Assembly: GCA_004151065.3 (NCBI GenBank)
Contig: NWUY0300006095.1
Span: 81,197-103,187, forward strand
DNA length: 21,991 nt
Origin: Larix sibirica
Lineage: Eukaryota; Streptophyta; Pinopsida; Pinales; Pinaceae
Direction: 5' to 3'
Of the stretch, positions 8,291-17,101 are shown piece by piece. Below the pieces are notes generated by a model that saw only the letters and a program-made list of their open reading frames with translations, did no database searches and was not told where the DNA came from. Within the stretch, counting starts at the first letter, position 1; each line of letters opens with the position of its first letter. The position numbers and the translations under genes were made by a program.

Positions 8291-8376
8291 TTGATGGAGC
8301 GCTTCACTTGTGTGGAACTACTTGTATTCTGTAGGTTGCTATGTATTGGACTAGGTCCACTTGATATTACCTCTCA

Positions 8377-8384
8377 TATAAATA
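8377..8384 (+). promoter_or_regulatory. TATA box of the copia LTR
   Basis: TATAAATA followed by GGGGAAGG matches a plant TATA box. A start of transcription about 30 bases downstream would fall near 8408-8415, before the CT tract. Confidence 0.65.
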
Positions 8385-8479
8385 GGGGAAGGAGAGAGAA
8401 ATTCTTACATACATGCTTGTATCAGTATGGCTCATTCATCATCACACTTGTGTCAGAGATGTGAGAAGAAGAGCACTAG

Positions 8480-8506
<27 letters not shown>
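8480..8506 (+). repeat. (TC)n microsatellite downstream of the TATA box
   Basis: 27 bases of uninterrupted alternating T and C. It lies in the expected transcribed leader and resembles the pyrimidine patches of plant promoters. Confidence 0.9.
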
Positions 8507-8511
<5 letters not shown>

Positions 8512-8565
8512 AATCTTTGTATTTCATCTCTCTTGGCTAGGAGTGCTGGGATTTCTTGGAGATTT

Positions 8566-8762
8566 CTAGGGTTATGGTTTTTGCCCTAAGGAGGCAAGGA
8601 GTTACGGTTTGGTCCTAAACCCTAGGGTTGTACTTGTTAATGAGGAAGTGAACAGGAGATGCCTTGCATCGGGGTAAGAAGGACTTGCTAGTGGTGATTC
8701 TAGCTTGTCGTAGTATCTTTGGTGTTGCTAGGGTTTTCATGGTTTTCCCTAGCTAGGGTTTT
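8566..8762 (+). promoter_or_regulatory. Cluster of telo-box-like CTAGGGTT motifs in the copia leader
   Basis: CTAGGGTT occurs at 8566-8573, within AACCCTAGGGTT (8618-8629), at 8728-8735 and at 8753-8760. AACCCTAGGGTT and CCCTAGCTAGGG (8747-8758) are perfect 12-base palindromes. AAACCCTA, present at 8617-8624, is the plant telo box known from leaders of ribosomal protein and other translation genes. Confidence 0.6.
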
Positions 8763-9283
8763 GGAGAGCTGGAGATTTGAACTAGCTTGTGATAAGTTGC
8801 GAGTATGCACACAGGCTTGATTTCTTCTTTATATATATGAAGTTTTTATCTGTCCAAAATTCTGTTATTTCAGATTTGATTTCGAACTATCATTGTCTTC
8901 ATGATGTGGTAATTTCCATCACTTGCATGTCTTGCTGATTTGACATAATTTAAGCCTGAAATTGTAAAGGGTGTTAACATTGATATTGAAGATAATAGGG
9001 CAGATTTACTGCTGTAATAAAGTGAATTTCTGATTTGGTTTATGCTTGAAAAGATTGCTCTTAAGAGCTGAAATCTGTTGGCATAAGTGTGGGATCTTTT
9101 CTCTTGGATTGCCTATTGTGTTGGGGTTGATGTGAAGTGAAATATTGTCCGTTGTTGCTGCTGTAAATTTATTTTCAGTTCAGCCCTAAGGCTGAAAACT
9201 CACAAGGACTAGATCCACACAACCTCCTTGGAGGTGAAATATTTGAATTTCCAATAAAAGGTGTAATTCACGAAATTTCTACA

Positions 9284-9295
9284 TGGTATCAGAGC
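9284..9295 (+). promoter_or_regulatory. Copia primer binding site (initiator-Met tRNA)
   Basis: TGGTATCAGAGC is the exact consensus complement of the 3' end of plant initiator-Met tRNA and directly follows the LTR end (CTACA). Confidence 0.9.
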
Positions 9296-9504
9296 TCTCA
9301 TGTTGAAATCACTGTTTTGGTGAAGTAGGAGTTGGTATTTCAGCTGTATTGTACATGGGAGAGGTGCTTGACTATTGACAGGTCGTTTGGTATGAAATCT
9401 CAAATCTTAGATTGCTTGTTTGAAGCATTTGACCCTGGGAAGGGCTTTGTCTACTTCATAAATTGCTGATTTTTGCATTTGAGGATTGTTTTAGAATGTG
9501 CAAG

Positions 9505-10198
9505 ATGACTCCTGGTCTTAGAGAGTGTGATAGGTTGGGTAGAGCTTCCATTTTTATTCCTTGGAAGCTTAGGCTACAAATGCTTATGGAGGAAGCCAAG
9601 ATTTGGATGCATGTTGAGAAAGTGGTTTTAGAATCTGTTGCTCCTATGAAGTTGGTCTCCCATCGAAAGAAGGAGGCCAAAGTAAATAGAATCATCCTTG
9701 ATTCGCTGAAGGATCATTTCATCCCTCATATTGTAGAGAAGACAACAACTAAAGACATGGTTGAGGCTTTGGTTGGTTTATTTCAAATATATTGTGTTTC
9801 TTGACAAATTCTCATGCAAAACAATCTTTCAACCATGTTTATGAGCGAGACAAATATTATGGTGAGCTACATGACCAAGATCACAATGTTGAGAGATCAG
9901 TTGGGAGCCATTGGGATGAAGGTGGATGATAAGGAGTTGGTGTCCATTTCTTTGAATGGACTTGTTCCATCCTAAAGGCCTTTTGTTTAGGGTGTTTGTG
10001 CTCTTGAGAATCTACCACCAGTTGCAAAGCTTTGGGATGATCTTGTGCAGGAAGAAATCAGGTTACATGCTTGTTCAGGGCAATAGGAGGAAGTAGAGGA
10101 AATTGCTCTCGTTGGGAGGGCCAAGAAGGGTAGTAAGAAAGGCTATAAGAAAAAGGAAGGTACAAGTATAGCAAAGGAGGACTTGAGTAACATTGATG
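9505..10198 (+). pseudogene. gag: Ty1/copia Gag (UBN2 family) with in-frame stops
   Basis: Gag forms the virus-like particle that packages element RNA. One frame runs from an ATG at 9505 (MTPGLRECDRL) through the family landmarks: FIPWKLRLQMLMEEAKIW, RIILDSLKDHFIPHI, KDMVEALVGLFQ, VSYMTKITMLRDQLGAIG, DKELVSISLNGL, LWDDLVQEE and a basic GRAKKGSKKGYKKKEG stretch. An ATG at 9463 is open upstream in frame, but 9505 fits the usual Gag start. Stops in this frame are TGA 9802-9804, TAA 9973-9975, TAG 9988-9990 and TAG 10084-10086; the frame is otherwise unbroken until a one-base shift before the zinc knuckle. The length is near normal for a copia Gag. Confidence 0.88.
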
Positions 10199-10477
10199 TG
10201 TCTTTGATGTCATAAGGTGGGACATTGTGCTAGCTAGTGTCCACTAAAGAAGAAAGGGGGGACAAAAGCAGGTTGACGTTGACATTGACATTGTTGCAAG
10301 AGGAGAGGAGGATTCCTCTTAGTTTGAGACAATCTTTTCCTTGGTCTCTTATTTACCTTCTAACATTGTGTCTAGTGTTGGATGGTATGTGGACAACAGG
10401 GCATTGAGATATATGAAAAATGACAGGTCACCCTTTAGCAGGTTGTAGCAGCAAGAGGGAGGTAGGAGTGTGGAGGA
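10123..10477 (+). repeat. Internal tandem duplication, unit A: zinc knuckle and protease start
   Basis: It runs from AAGAAGGGTAGTAAGAAAGG to GGTAGGAGTGTGGAG and is repeated in diverged form at 10480-10830 (offset 353-357). Both units carry the lysine-rich end of Gag, a CCHC knuckle and the protease active-site region. Confidence 0.85.
10199..10240 (+). pseudogene. Gag zinc knuckle, unit A
   Basis: The frame reads C-L-stop-C-HKVG-H-CAS-stop-C, followed by PLKKKGG: the CX2CX4HX4C pattern that binds RNA in copia Gag, with all four metal ligands still present but two stops inside (TGA 10205-10207, TAG 10235-10237). Confidence 0.8.
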
Positions 10478-10478
10478 T
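10320..10478 (+). pseudogene. Copia protease start, unit A
   Basis: WYVDNRALRYM (10383-10415) matches the active-site family motif WxVDSGAS-x-HM: the Asp is kept, but Ser is Asn, Gly is Arg and His is Tyr. In-frame TAG codons stand at 10320-10322 and 10446-10448. The sequence breaks off after QQEGG, where the second unit begins. Confidence 0.75.
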
Positions 10479-10479
10479 G

Positions 10480-10830
10480 AAGAAGAGTAGCAAGAATGGC
10501 TACAAGAAGAAGAAAGGTACATGTATAGGAAATGGGGACTTGAGTAAGGTGATGTGTTTTTTGATGTCATGAGATGGGACATTATGTTAGTGAGTGTTCT
10601 TTGAAGAAGGAAGGGAAGATAAAGAAAAAGGTTGTCGTTGGGAATTTAACAGGAGTAGAGGAGGATTTCTCTTAGTTTGAGACCATCTTCTCCATAGTCT
10701 CTTGTGTATCTTCCAACATTGTGTCTGGTGTTGCATGGTATGTGGACAATGTGGCATCGAGACATATGACATATGGCAAGTCACTCTTCAACAAGCTTTA
10801 GGAGCAAGAGGGAGGTATGAGCGTGGAGTT
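10480..10830 (+). repeat. Internal tandem duplication, unit B: zinc knuckle and protease start
   Basis: The second, diverged copy of unit A. Its knuckle reads C-HEMG-H-YVSE-C (about 10570-10602) with the first Cys displaced by one extra T in a T-run. Its protease site reads WYVDNVASRHM (10736-10768), closer to the family form than unit A. It shares with unit A a TAG at the same place (10673-10675 versus 10320-10322). Confidence 0.85.
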
Positions 10831-11090
10831 GGGTGATGATGCTACTTACCATGTGAGAGGATTGGAACTCTTCCAAATGCCATCAGGTGATGTTCTAGTG
10901 TTCAGTGATGTTTTGTTTGTCCTTGTTTTGAAGAAAAATTTCTCTCTATTTCTTGTATGGTAGATCATCACTGTAGAGTTGCATTTGAAGAACAACATTG
11001 CACCATTAGTGATTGTAGTCTAGCTAGCTTGAGTACTTTGGCTAGAGGTGTGCTAGATGGTGGCCTTTATAGACTGTTGATCGTATGACA
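10736..11090 (+). pseudogene. pol: Copia protease C-terminus and pre-integrase region
   Basis: From WYVDNVASRHM the frame continues through one TAG (10799-10801) to MSVELGDDATYHVRGLELF and DVLVFSDVLFV, the normal copia protease sequence, to about 10962. After a frameshift, MVDHHCRVAFEEQHCTISDC (from 10957) and SLASLSTLARGVLDGGLYRLL follow without a stop to 11090, matching the GAG-pre-integrase segment. The histidine/cysteine zinc site and catalytic core of integrase that should come next are absent. Confidence 0.8.
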
Positions 11091-11290
11091 ATTGTACATT
11101 CTAGCGAGAAGCTGGTTGAGCCTTCTAGCTTTGAGGAGGCATACGTAAAGCATTCAAGGTAGGATGCCATGGAGATAGGTTCAAAACTTATTGTGGAATC
11201 AGGGATTGATTCCAGGCTTGCAATTGTTGTAGAGTACAAGGAAAGGGTTTTTGGATTCTCTCAAGCAAAGGAAGTTGACCTAGTTAAGCT
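11089..11290 (+). pseudogene. pol: Copia pol fragment resembling the integrase-RT hinge and RT start
   Basis: LVEPSSFEEAYVKHSR, stop, DAME (about 11116-11175) resembles the EPxSFEEA...WRDAM segment found at the very start of copia reverse transcriptase. It directly follows the pre-integrase region, so most or all of integrase has been lost or moved. The rest, to about 11290, is open (IVVEYKERVFGFSQAKEVDL) but I cannot place it. Confidence 0.5.
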
Positions 11291-11559
11291 TGATGCATCA
11301 GTTGTTCGAGGTTTTGAGGTGCATGGGTGAGATACCCCTAATCATAGGTTGTTGACATTTTTGGTCCATGACTGACTTGAGGGATGGTGGAGTTTGGCAG
11401 GTTTCCAATGATCCAAGTTTATGTTCCTTCAAATTTAAAAACGGTCTACATTCTTTGGAGATTTGAGATGTTGTGATGGCATCTTGTGTTGTTGGATATT
11501 ATGATACTTCTACAACTTACATGATCTACATTTCAACACAAAAGGAAGATATTGGTAAA
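11291..11559 (+). other. Copia internal sequence, not assignable
   Basis: It lies between two pol fragments on the plus strand. Reading frames are short and I found no clear integrase or reverse transcriptase motif. Confidence 0.4.
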
Positions 11560-11827
11560 CAAAGATGTTAAGTTTGATGAGGATTTGAGGTCTTCTAGTT
11601 CATAGGGTTCTTCAAAGATTGAAGGGAATGAGGAGGTTGTAGTTCTAGAGTCTGATTCAAAAGTTAGAGCAATGTAAAAGGTGGATATGCCTTCAACTTC
11701 TACCCCAGCACACAAGAGACCGAGATGGCTTACCCAGACATTGCAAAAGGCATAGAAGTAGGCAGGAGCACTCACATCTTCAATGAGGGCAAATATACTT
11801 GTTATCACCAAACTTGTAGTTGCCCCT
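11560..11827 (+). pseudogene. pol: Copia integrase C-terminal tail or hinge
   Basis: VKFDEDLRSSSS, stop, GSSKIEGNEEVVV, then DMPSTSTPAHKRPRWLTQTL matches the low-complexity stretch after the integrase core that leads to reverse transcriptase. Several stops occur (for example the TAG in SSS-stop-GSS and the TAA before KVDMPS). In an intact element this would come before, not after, the EPSSFEEA segment at 11116, so the order is disturbed. It is cut off by the N at 11828. Confidence 0.6.
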
Positions 11828-11828
11828 N
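11828..11828. other. Single N: contig join 2, between the two 6-kb copies
   Basis: One undetermined base marks the exact boundary: the left piece ends within the copia pol remnant (TTGCCCCT), and the right piece starts at the equivalent of base 5818. Confidence 0.85.
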
Positions 11829-12305
11829 TGATGTGGGGTGCATGGTGTATGGTTGACCCTTGATTGTTTTGTGATGGACATGCACATTGGAGGTGCTTAC
11901 TCATTACTCATGGATTGCTAGACCTCATATGGTTGCTTGTACACCATTCCACCTTGGAGCATTGGAGACCTATGGAGCACGATGACAATCTTCATGATGC
12001 ACACATGAAGCATAGGTGGCTTGCTTGGAGGATGTCTTGCATTGGAGGAGCATTTAACATTCCAGAGGATGGCCTTGAGCCCTAGATGGCATGGGGTTGC
12101 CTGGATGCATACATGGAGGCTTGTACTTGACTTATGCTAGCTTGGGTTGAGGGAGTGGACATGTAGGTGGGTGGAGTCGAAGGATGCACATAGCCTATGG
12201 AGCATTTGGATGAGGAACATTGGACCTTGAAGGGTATGTTCATGCCTTGGAGCCTTGCTTGTGGATCATCATCACCTTGGAACTTGACATGTGTCACTTG
12301 TTGAG
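11829..12305 (+). repeat. Probable U3 portion of the copia LTR, copy 2
   Basis: Corresponds to 5818-6294, with one base different (11851). Confidence 0.5.
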
Positions 12306-12532
12306 TGTTACAAACATAAAAATACATAATTAGAAATAATTCAATAGTTAATAAATTAAGATAGCATTAAATGGAAAGTTAAGGGACACGCCTTTTGGCC
12401 TCGTGACTACTAAATGCTTATAAAGTACACTGTCCGAGTATCATTCTAATCATCTTATCATTCAATAAAAATATATTTTATACATTCAAATTGTAGAACA
12501 TCTCTGTTTATTTCAGCACTTTTGTTGCTACA
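12306..12532 (+). repeat. 5' LTR of the nested element, copy 2
   Basis: Corresponds to 6295-6521. Confidence 0.85.
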
Positions 12533-12533
12533 T

Positions 12534-12545
12534 TGGTATCCAAGC
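12534..12545 (+). promoter_or_regulatory. Primer binding site of the nested element, copy 2
   Basis: TGGTATCCAAGC, as at 6523. Confidence 0.7.
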
Positions 12546-12660
12546 AATAATTGATTGTCCGTACTTTTAATTAAACTCGTACGAATTCCTTTCGTATAGT
12601 CGCGCCCCTCTAGATTTTAATTTTCATTGATACGGTATGGTCGGTTGTGGGTTAAATCAA

Positions 12661-12715
12661 ACCTTAGTTTATGAAAAAATCATTTAACTTTATATACTAT
12701 AAAGTAAACTAAGGT
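12661..12715 (+). other. Two-tier hairpin in the leader, copy 2
   Basis: Same arms as at 6650-6704. Confidence 0.7.
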
Positions 12716-12870
12716 GTGCCTAAAGTCATCATTATTTTTCTTTCTTTTTTAAATCTTTTACCTTCAAGGGTTACCAAAAAAAATTACCTTTTCCAAAACT
12801 TAAAATTTTTATATACAAATTATATATAAAAGTAAAAGTAAGGTAGGCCCCACAATAAGCTGTCACCAAC

Positions 12871-13059
12871 ATGGATATTAACAAGGAAGAGAACAAATAT
12901 GTTTATCATTATGAAGACAAAGCCCATAACACCTCGATAATTATGGATAACATCGCGAAGTCGCAAAAAGATTTAGCAGAAGGCCAAAAAGAGCTAGGCA
13001 ACAAAATCGTTGGATTGATAGCTAACATGCAAAATTATTCAGGTAGCCGAAGATTCTAA
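12871..13059 (+). CDS. Gag-like leader ORF of the nested element, copy 2
   Basis: Identical 62-codon frame to 6860-7048: a charged, probably helical product without a named domain. Confidence 0.5.
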   Translation: MDINKEENKYVYHYEDKAHNTSIIMDNIAKSQKDLAEGQKELGNKIVGLIANMQNYSGSRRF

Positions 13060-13090
13060 AGAATGTGGGTTAGGGTTAGAGGAGATAAAC

Positions 13091-13330
13091 ATGGGAAACG
13101 AGGACAAAAACAAAGTCATGGTGGCATACAAATTAGATGTTGATTATGATGAAACACCGAAGAAAGTATCACTATCATCAATTTCATGCACACTACCGAA
13201 TAATAGTGATGATGATGTGCCTCAAGGGGAAGATATTCAAAAAAATAAAACACAAGAAACCACAAAATATATACCTCCTCATCTTAGAAAAACTAATGAG
13301 GTCGAGATTCTAGAAAAAGAGGCACAATAA
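13091..13330 (+). CDS. Second gag-like ORF with YIPPHLR, copy 2
   Basis: Identical 79-codon frame to 7080-7319, with YIPPHLR at 13268-13288. Confidence 0.5.
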   Translation: MGNEDKNKVMVAYKLDVDYDETPKKVSLSSISCTLPNNSDDDVPQGEDIQKNKTQETTKYIPPHLRKTNEVEILEKEAQ

Positions 13331-13386
13331 ACGTCAAATTCATCTACAGTTAAGACCAAAAACTTACTGCCTAAGACATTGAAACT

Positions 13387-13791
13387 CATGGGAATTTGTA
13401 AAAGATAAGAAACTAACAATCCTTGTAGAATCAGTTAGTACTCATAACTGCGTAGACTTTAATGTTCGCTAAAGAATTAAATCGTTTTGTGTACCCTATA
13501 GAGGACCACATTGTTAAGGTTGTAGATGGACATCAGGTCAATGACAAAGGAAGATGCTATAAAATCTCAGTTCAAATACAAGGACTAGAATTGCAATAAG
13601 GATTTTATGCACTACCGTTTGATGGGATGGATATGGTGCTAGGTGCATAATGGTTAATGCAGTTGGGCACTTATAACACCAACCTTTAAGAATAGTTTAT
13701 GGAGTTTAATTGGCAAGAACAACATCATAAATTATATGGTAGTGAAGGGTCTGCTCTAAAGAAGGGTGAATTACCATTGATGGCAAAAGTG
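13387..13791 (+). pseudogene. Ty3/gypsy protease remnant, copy 2
   Basis: Same altered active site (VESVSTHN) and same stops as at 7376-7780. Confidence 0.8.
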
Positions 13792-14091
13792 CAAAAAGCC
13801 CATACCAACACACAACAACACAAGCAAGGCAAGTGTGTACCCAAGAGCCCTCAAGGTTTTACGTTAAACAACCAAGTCAAACAACTTCAGGGTATGATAC
13901 ATATATTACAAAGGAACTTTGCCAACACTCAAAAGAAGGACCAAGTCAAACCCTCAAAACCAAACAAGGACAAGGACAAGGATGATGTCGCCATGAGAAC
14001 ATGCTCTGACAGGGAGAACCCAATTTATTATGCTTCGAGGACAAAGCATTCCTTAAGAGGGCGACAATGTTACAAACATAAAAATAAATAA
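13699..14091 (+). CDS. Protease tail with lysine-rich C-terminus, copy 2
   Basis: Identical 130-codon frame to 7688-8080, running across the polypurine tract into the 3' LTR. Confidence 0.45.
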   Translation: MEFNWQEQHHKLYGSEGSALKKGELPLMAKVQKAHTNTQQHKQGKCVPKSPQGFTLNNQVKQLQGMIHILQRNFANTQKKDQVKPSKPNKDKDKDDVAMRTCSDRENPIYYASRTKHSLRGRQCYKHKNK

Positions 14092-14301
14092 TTATAAATA
14101 ATTAAATAGTTGATAAATTAATATAGCATTAAATGGAAAGTCAAGGGACACACCTATTGGCCTCATGACTAGTCAATGCTTATAAAATACATCGTCCGAG
14201 GATCATTGCAATCATCTTATTCATTCATTAAAAATATATTTTATACATTCAAATTGCAGAACATTTCTGTTTATTTCAGCACTTCAACTTCCACAGCTAC
14301 A
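14068..14301 (+). repeat. 3' LTR of the nested element, copy 2
   Basis: Corresponds to 8057-8290. Confidence 0.85.
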
Positions 14302-14490
14302 TTGATGGAGCGCTTCACTTGTGTGGAACTACTTGTATTCTGTAGGTTGCTATGTATTGGACTAGGTCCACTTGATATTACCTCTCATATAAATAGGGGA
14401 AGGAGAGAGAAATTCTTACATACATGCTTGTATCAGTATGGCTCATTCATCATCACACTTGTGTCAGAGATGTGAGAAGAAGAGCACTAG

Positions 14491-14522
<32 letters not shown>

Positions 14523-15294
14523 AATCTTTGTATTTCATCTCTCTTGGCTAGGAGTGCTGGGATTTCTTGGAGATTTCTAGGGTTATGGTTTTTGCCCTAA
14601 GGAGGCAAGGAGTTACGGTTTGGTCCTAAACCCTAGGGTTGTACTTGTTAATGAGGAAGTGAACAGGAGATGCCTTGCATCGGGGTAAGAAGGACTTGCT
14701 AGTGGTGATTCTAGCTTGTCGTAGTATCTTTGGTGTTGCTAGGGTTTTCATGGTTTTCCCTAGCTAGGGTTTTGGAGAGCTGGAGATTTGAACTAGCTTG
14801 TGATAAGTTGCGAGTATGCACACAGGCTTGATTTCTTCTTTATATATATGAAGTTTTTATCTGTCCAAAATTCTGTTATTTCAGATTTGATTTCGAACTA
14901 TCATTGTCTTCATGATGTGGTAATTTCCATCACTTGCATGTCTTGCTGATTTGACATAATTTAAGCCTGAAATTGTAAAGGGTGTTAACATTGATATTGA
15001 AGATAATAGGGCAGATTTACTGCTGTAATAAAGTGAATTTCTGATTTGGTTTATGCTTGAAAAGATTGCTCTTAAGAGCTGAAATCTGTTGGCATAAGTG
15101 TGGGATCTTTTCTCTTGGATTGCCTATTGTGTTGGGGTTGATGTGAAGTGAAATATTGTCCGTTGTTGCTGCTGTAAATTTATTTTCAGTTCAGCCCTAA
15201 GGCTGAAAACTCACAAGGACTAGATCCACACAACCTCCTTGGAGGTGAAATATTTGAATTTCCAATAAAAGGTGTAATTCACGAAATTTCTACA
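14302..15294 (+). repeat. Copia LTR, promoter-to-end portion, copy 2
   Basis: Corresponds to 8291-9283: TATA box at 14388-14395, CT tract at 14491-14517 and CTAGGGTT cluster at 14577-14773. Confidence 0.75.
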
Positions 15295-15306
15295 TGGTAT
15301 CAGAGC
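15295..15306 (+). promoter_or_regulatory. Copia primer binding site, copy 2
   Basis: TGGTATCAGAGC, as at 9284. Confidence 0.9.
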
Positions 15307-15515
15307 TCTCATGTTGAAATCACTGTTTTGGTGAAGTAGGAGTTGGTATTTCAGCTGTATTGTACATGGGAGAGGTGCTTGACTATTGACAGGTCGTTTG
15401 GTATGAAATCTCAAATCTTAGATTGCTTGTTTGAAGCATTTGACCCTGGGAAGGGCTTTGTCTACTTCATAAATTGCTGATTTTTGCATTTGAGGATTGT
15501 TTTAGAATGTGCAAG

Positions 15516-16209
15516 ATGACTCCTGGTCTTAGAGAGTGTGATAGGTTGGGTAGAGCTTCCATTTTTATTCCTTGGAAGCTTAGGCTACAAATGCTTATGG
15601 AGGAAGCCAAGATTTGGATGCATGTTGAGAAAGTGGTTTTAGAATCTGTTGCTCCTATGAAGTTGGTCTCCCATCGAAAGAAGGAGGCCAAAGTAAATAG
15701 AATCATCCTTGATTCGCTGAAGGATCATTTCATCCCTCATATTGTAGAGAAGACAACAACTAAAGACATGGTTGAGGCTTTGGTTGGTTTATTTCAAATA
15801 TATTGTGTTTCTTGACAAATTCTCATGCAAAACAATCTTTCAACCATGTTTATGAGCGAGACAAATATTATGGTGAGCTACATGACCAAGATCACAATGT
15901 TGAGAGATCAGTTGGGAGCCATTGGGATGAAGGTGGATGATAAGGAGTTGGTGTCCATTTCTTTGAATGGACTTGTTCCATCCTAAAGGCCTTTTGTTTA
16001 GGGTGTTTGTGCTCTTGAGAATCTACCACCAGTTGCAAAGCTTTGGGATGATCTTGTGCAGGAAGAAATCAGGTTACATGCTTGTTCAGGGCAATAGGAG
16101 GAAGTAGAGGAAATTGCTCTCGTTGGGAGGGCCAAGAAGGGTAGTAAGAAAGGCTATAAGAAAAAGGAAGGTACAAGTATAGCAAAGGAGGACTTGAGTA
16201 ACATTGATG
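15516..16209 (+). pseudogene. gag: Ty1/copia Gag, copy 2
   Basis: Same frame and same four stop codons as 9505-10198 (here 15813, 15984, 15999 and 16095). Identical stops in both copies show that the decay happened before the copies separated. Confidence 0.88.
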
Positions 16210-16841
16210 TGTCTTTGATGTCATAAGGTGGGACATTGTGCTAGCTAGTGTCCACTAAAGAAGAAAGGGGGGACAAAAGCAGGTTGACGTTGACATTGAC
16301 ATTGTTGCAAGAGGAGAGGAGGATTCCTCTTAGTTTGAGACAATCTTTTCCTTGGTCTCTTATTTACCTTCTAACATTGTGTCTAGTGTTGGATGGTATG
16401 TGGACAACAGGGCATTGAGATATATGAAAAATGACAGGTCACCCTTTAGCAGGTTGTAGCAGCAAGAGGGAGGTAGGAGTGTGGAGGATGAAGAAGAGTA
16501 GCAAGAATGGCTACAAGAAGAAGAAAGGTACATGTATAGGAAATGGGGACTTGAGTAAGGTGATGTGTTTTTTGATGTCATGAGATGGGACATTATGTTA
16601 GTGAGTGTTCTTTGAAGAAGGAAGGGAAGATAAAGAAAAAGGTTGTCGTTGGGAATTTAACAGGAGTAGAGGAGGATTTCTCTTAGTTTGAGACCATCTT
16701 CTCCATAGTCTCTTGTGTATCTTCCAACATTGTGTCTGGTGTTGCATGGTATGTGGACAATGTGGCATCGAGACATATGACATATGGCAAGTCACTCTTC
16801 AACAAGCTTTAGGAGCAAGAGGGAGGTATGAGCGTGGAGTT
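16134..16841 (+). repeat. Duplicated zinc-knuckle/protease block, copy 2
   Basis: Units A (16134-16488) and B (16491-16841) correspond to 10123-10477 and 10480-10830. Active-site segments start at 16394 and 16747. Confidence 0.85.
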
Positions 16842-17101
16842 GGGTGATGATGCTACTTACCATGTGAGAGGATTGGAACTCTTCCAAATGCCATCAGGTG
16901 ATGTTCTAGTGTTCAGTGATGTTTTGTTTGTCCTTGTTTTGAAGAAAAATTTCTCTCTATTTCTTGTATGGTAGATCATCACTGTAGAGTTGCATTTGAA
17001 GAACAACATTGCACCATTAGTGATTGTAGTCTAGCTAGCTTGAGTACTTTGGCTAGAGGTGTGCTAGATGGTGGCCTTTATAGACTGTTGATCGTATGAC
17101 A
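16747..17101 (+). pseudogene. pol: Copia protease C-terminus and pre-integrase region, copy 2
   Basis: Corresponds to 10736-11090, with the same stop and frameshift. Confidence 0.8.

Larger units (their letters stand above)
8291..9283 (+). repeat. Copia LTR, promoter-to-end portion (R-U5)
   Basis: It resumes after the nested element (TTGATGGAGC) and ends TTTCTACA at 9283, immediately before the primer binding site. It contains a TATA box, a CT tract and four CTAGGGTT motifs. An AATAAA lies at 9253-9258 near the end. No ORF in it has family features. Confidence 0.75.
5818..11827 (+). repeat. 6010-base block, copy 1 of 2
   Basis: Every open frame and landmark in this block recurs 6011 bases further on with the same length and sequence (block 11829-17838). 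The only mismatch I saw is at 5840 (T here, G at 11851). The constant offset means there is no insertion or deletion between copies. The block ends at the base before the N at 11828. Confidence 0.95.
5818..11827 (+). mobile_element. Ty1/copia LTR retrotransposon, decayed, 3' end missing, split by a nested element
   Basis: The order is LTR (with TATA box), primer binding site, gag, zinc knuckle, protease and fragments of later pol, as in Ty1/copia. The 6295-8290 stretch is a separate LTR element inserted in the LTR. The LTR therefore consists of something up to 6294 plus 8291-9283. Its exact left end is not identified; it may lie close to the contig join at 5791. The integrase core and almost all of the reverse transcriptase and RNase H are missing, and no 3' LTR follows before the N at 11828. 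It cannot move. Confidence 0.8.
12306..14301 (+). mobile_element. Nested RT-less LTR element, copy 2
   Basis: Same as 6295-8290, in the same position inside the copia LTR and with the same flanking TTGAG/TTGAT. Two independent insertions at the same base are not plausible, so the duplication, real or artificial, came after the insertion. Confidence 0.85.

Noticed and set aside
9284-9295. A tRNA gene fragment
   Set aside because: The 12 bases are complementary to a tRNA end and directly follow an LTR end, as a primer binding site should; no tRNA body follows.
9456-9695. Minus-strand open frame opposite gag
   Set aside because: A shadow of the well-supported plus-strand copia Gag frame.
10349-10784. 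Two minus-strand open frames, serine- and histidine-rich
   Set aside because: Antisense to the two protease units. Their mutual similarity comes from the tandem duplication, not from a protein family.
11533-11904. 123-codon minus-strand open frame
   Set aside because: It runs across the N at 11828 and is antisense to the copia pol remnant. In copy 2 it starts differently, which shows that it depends on the artificial join.
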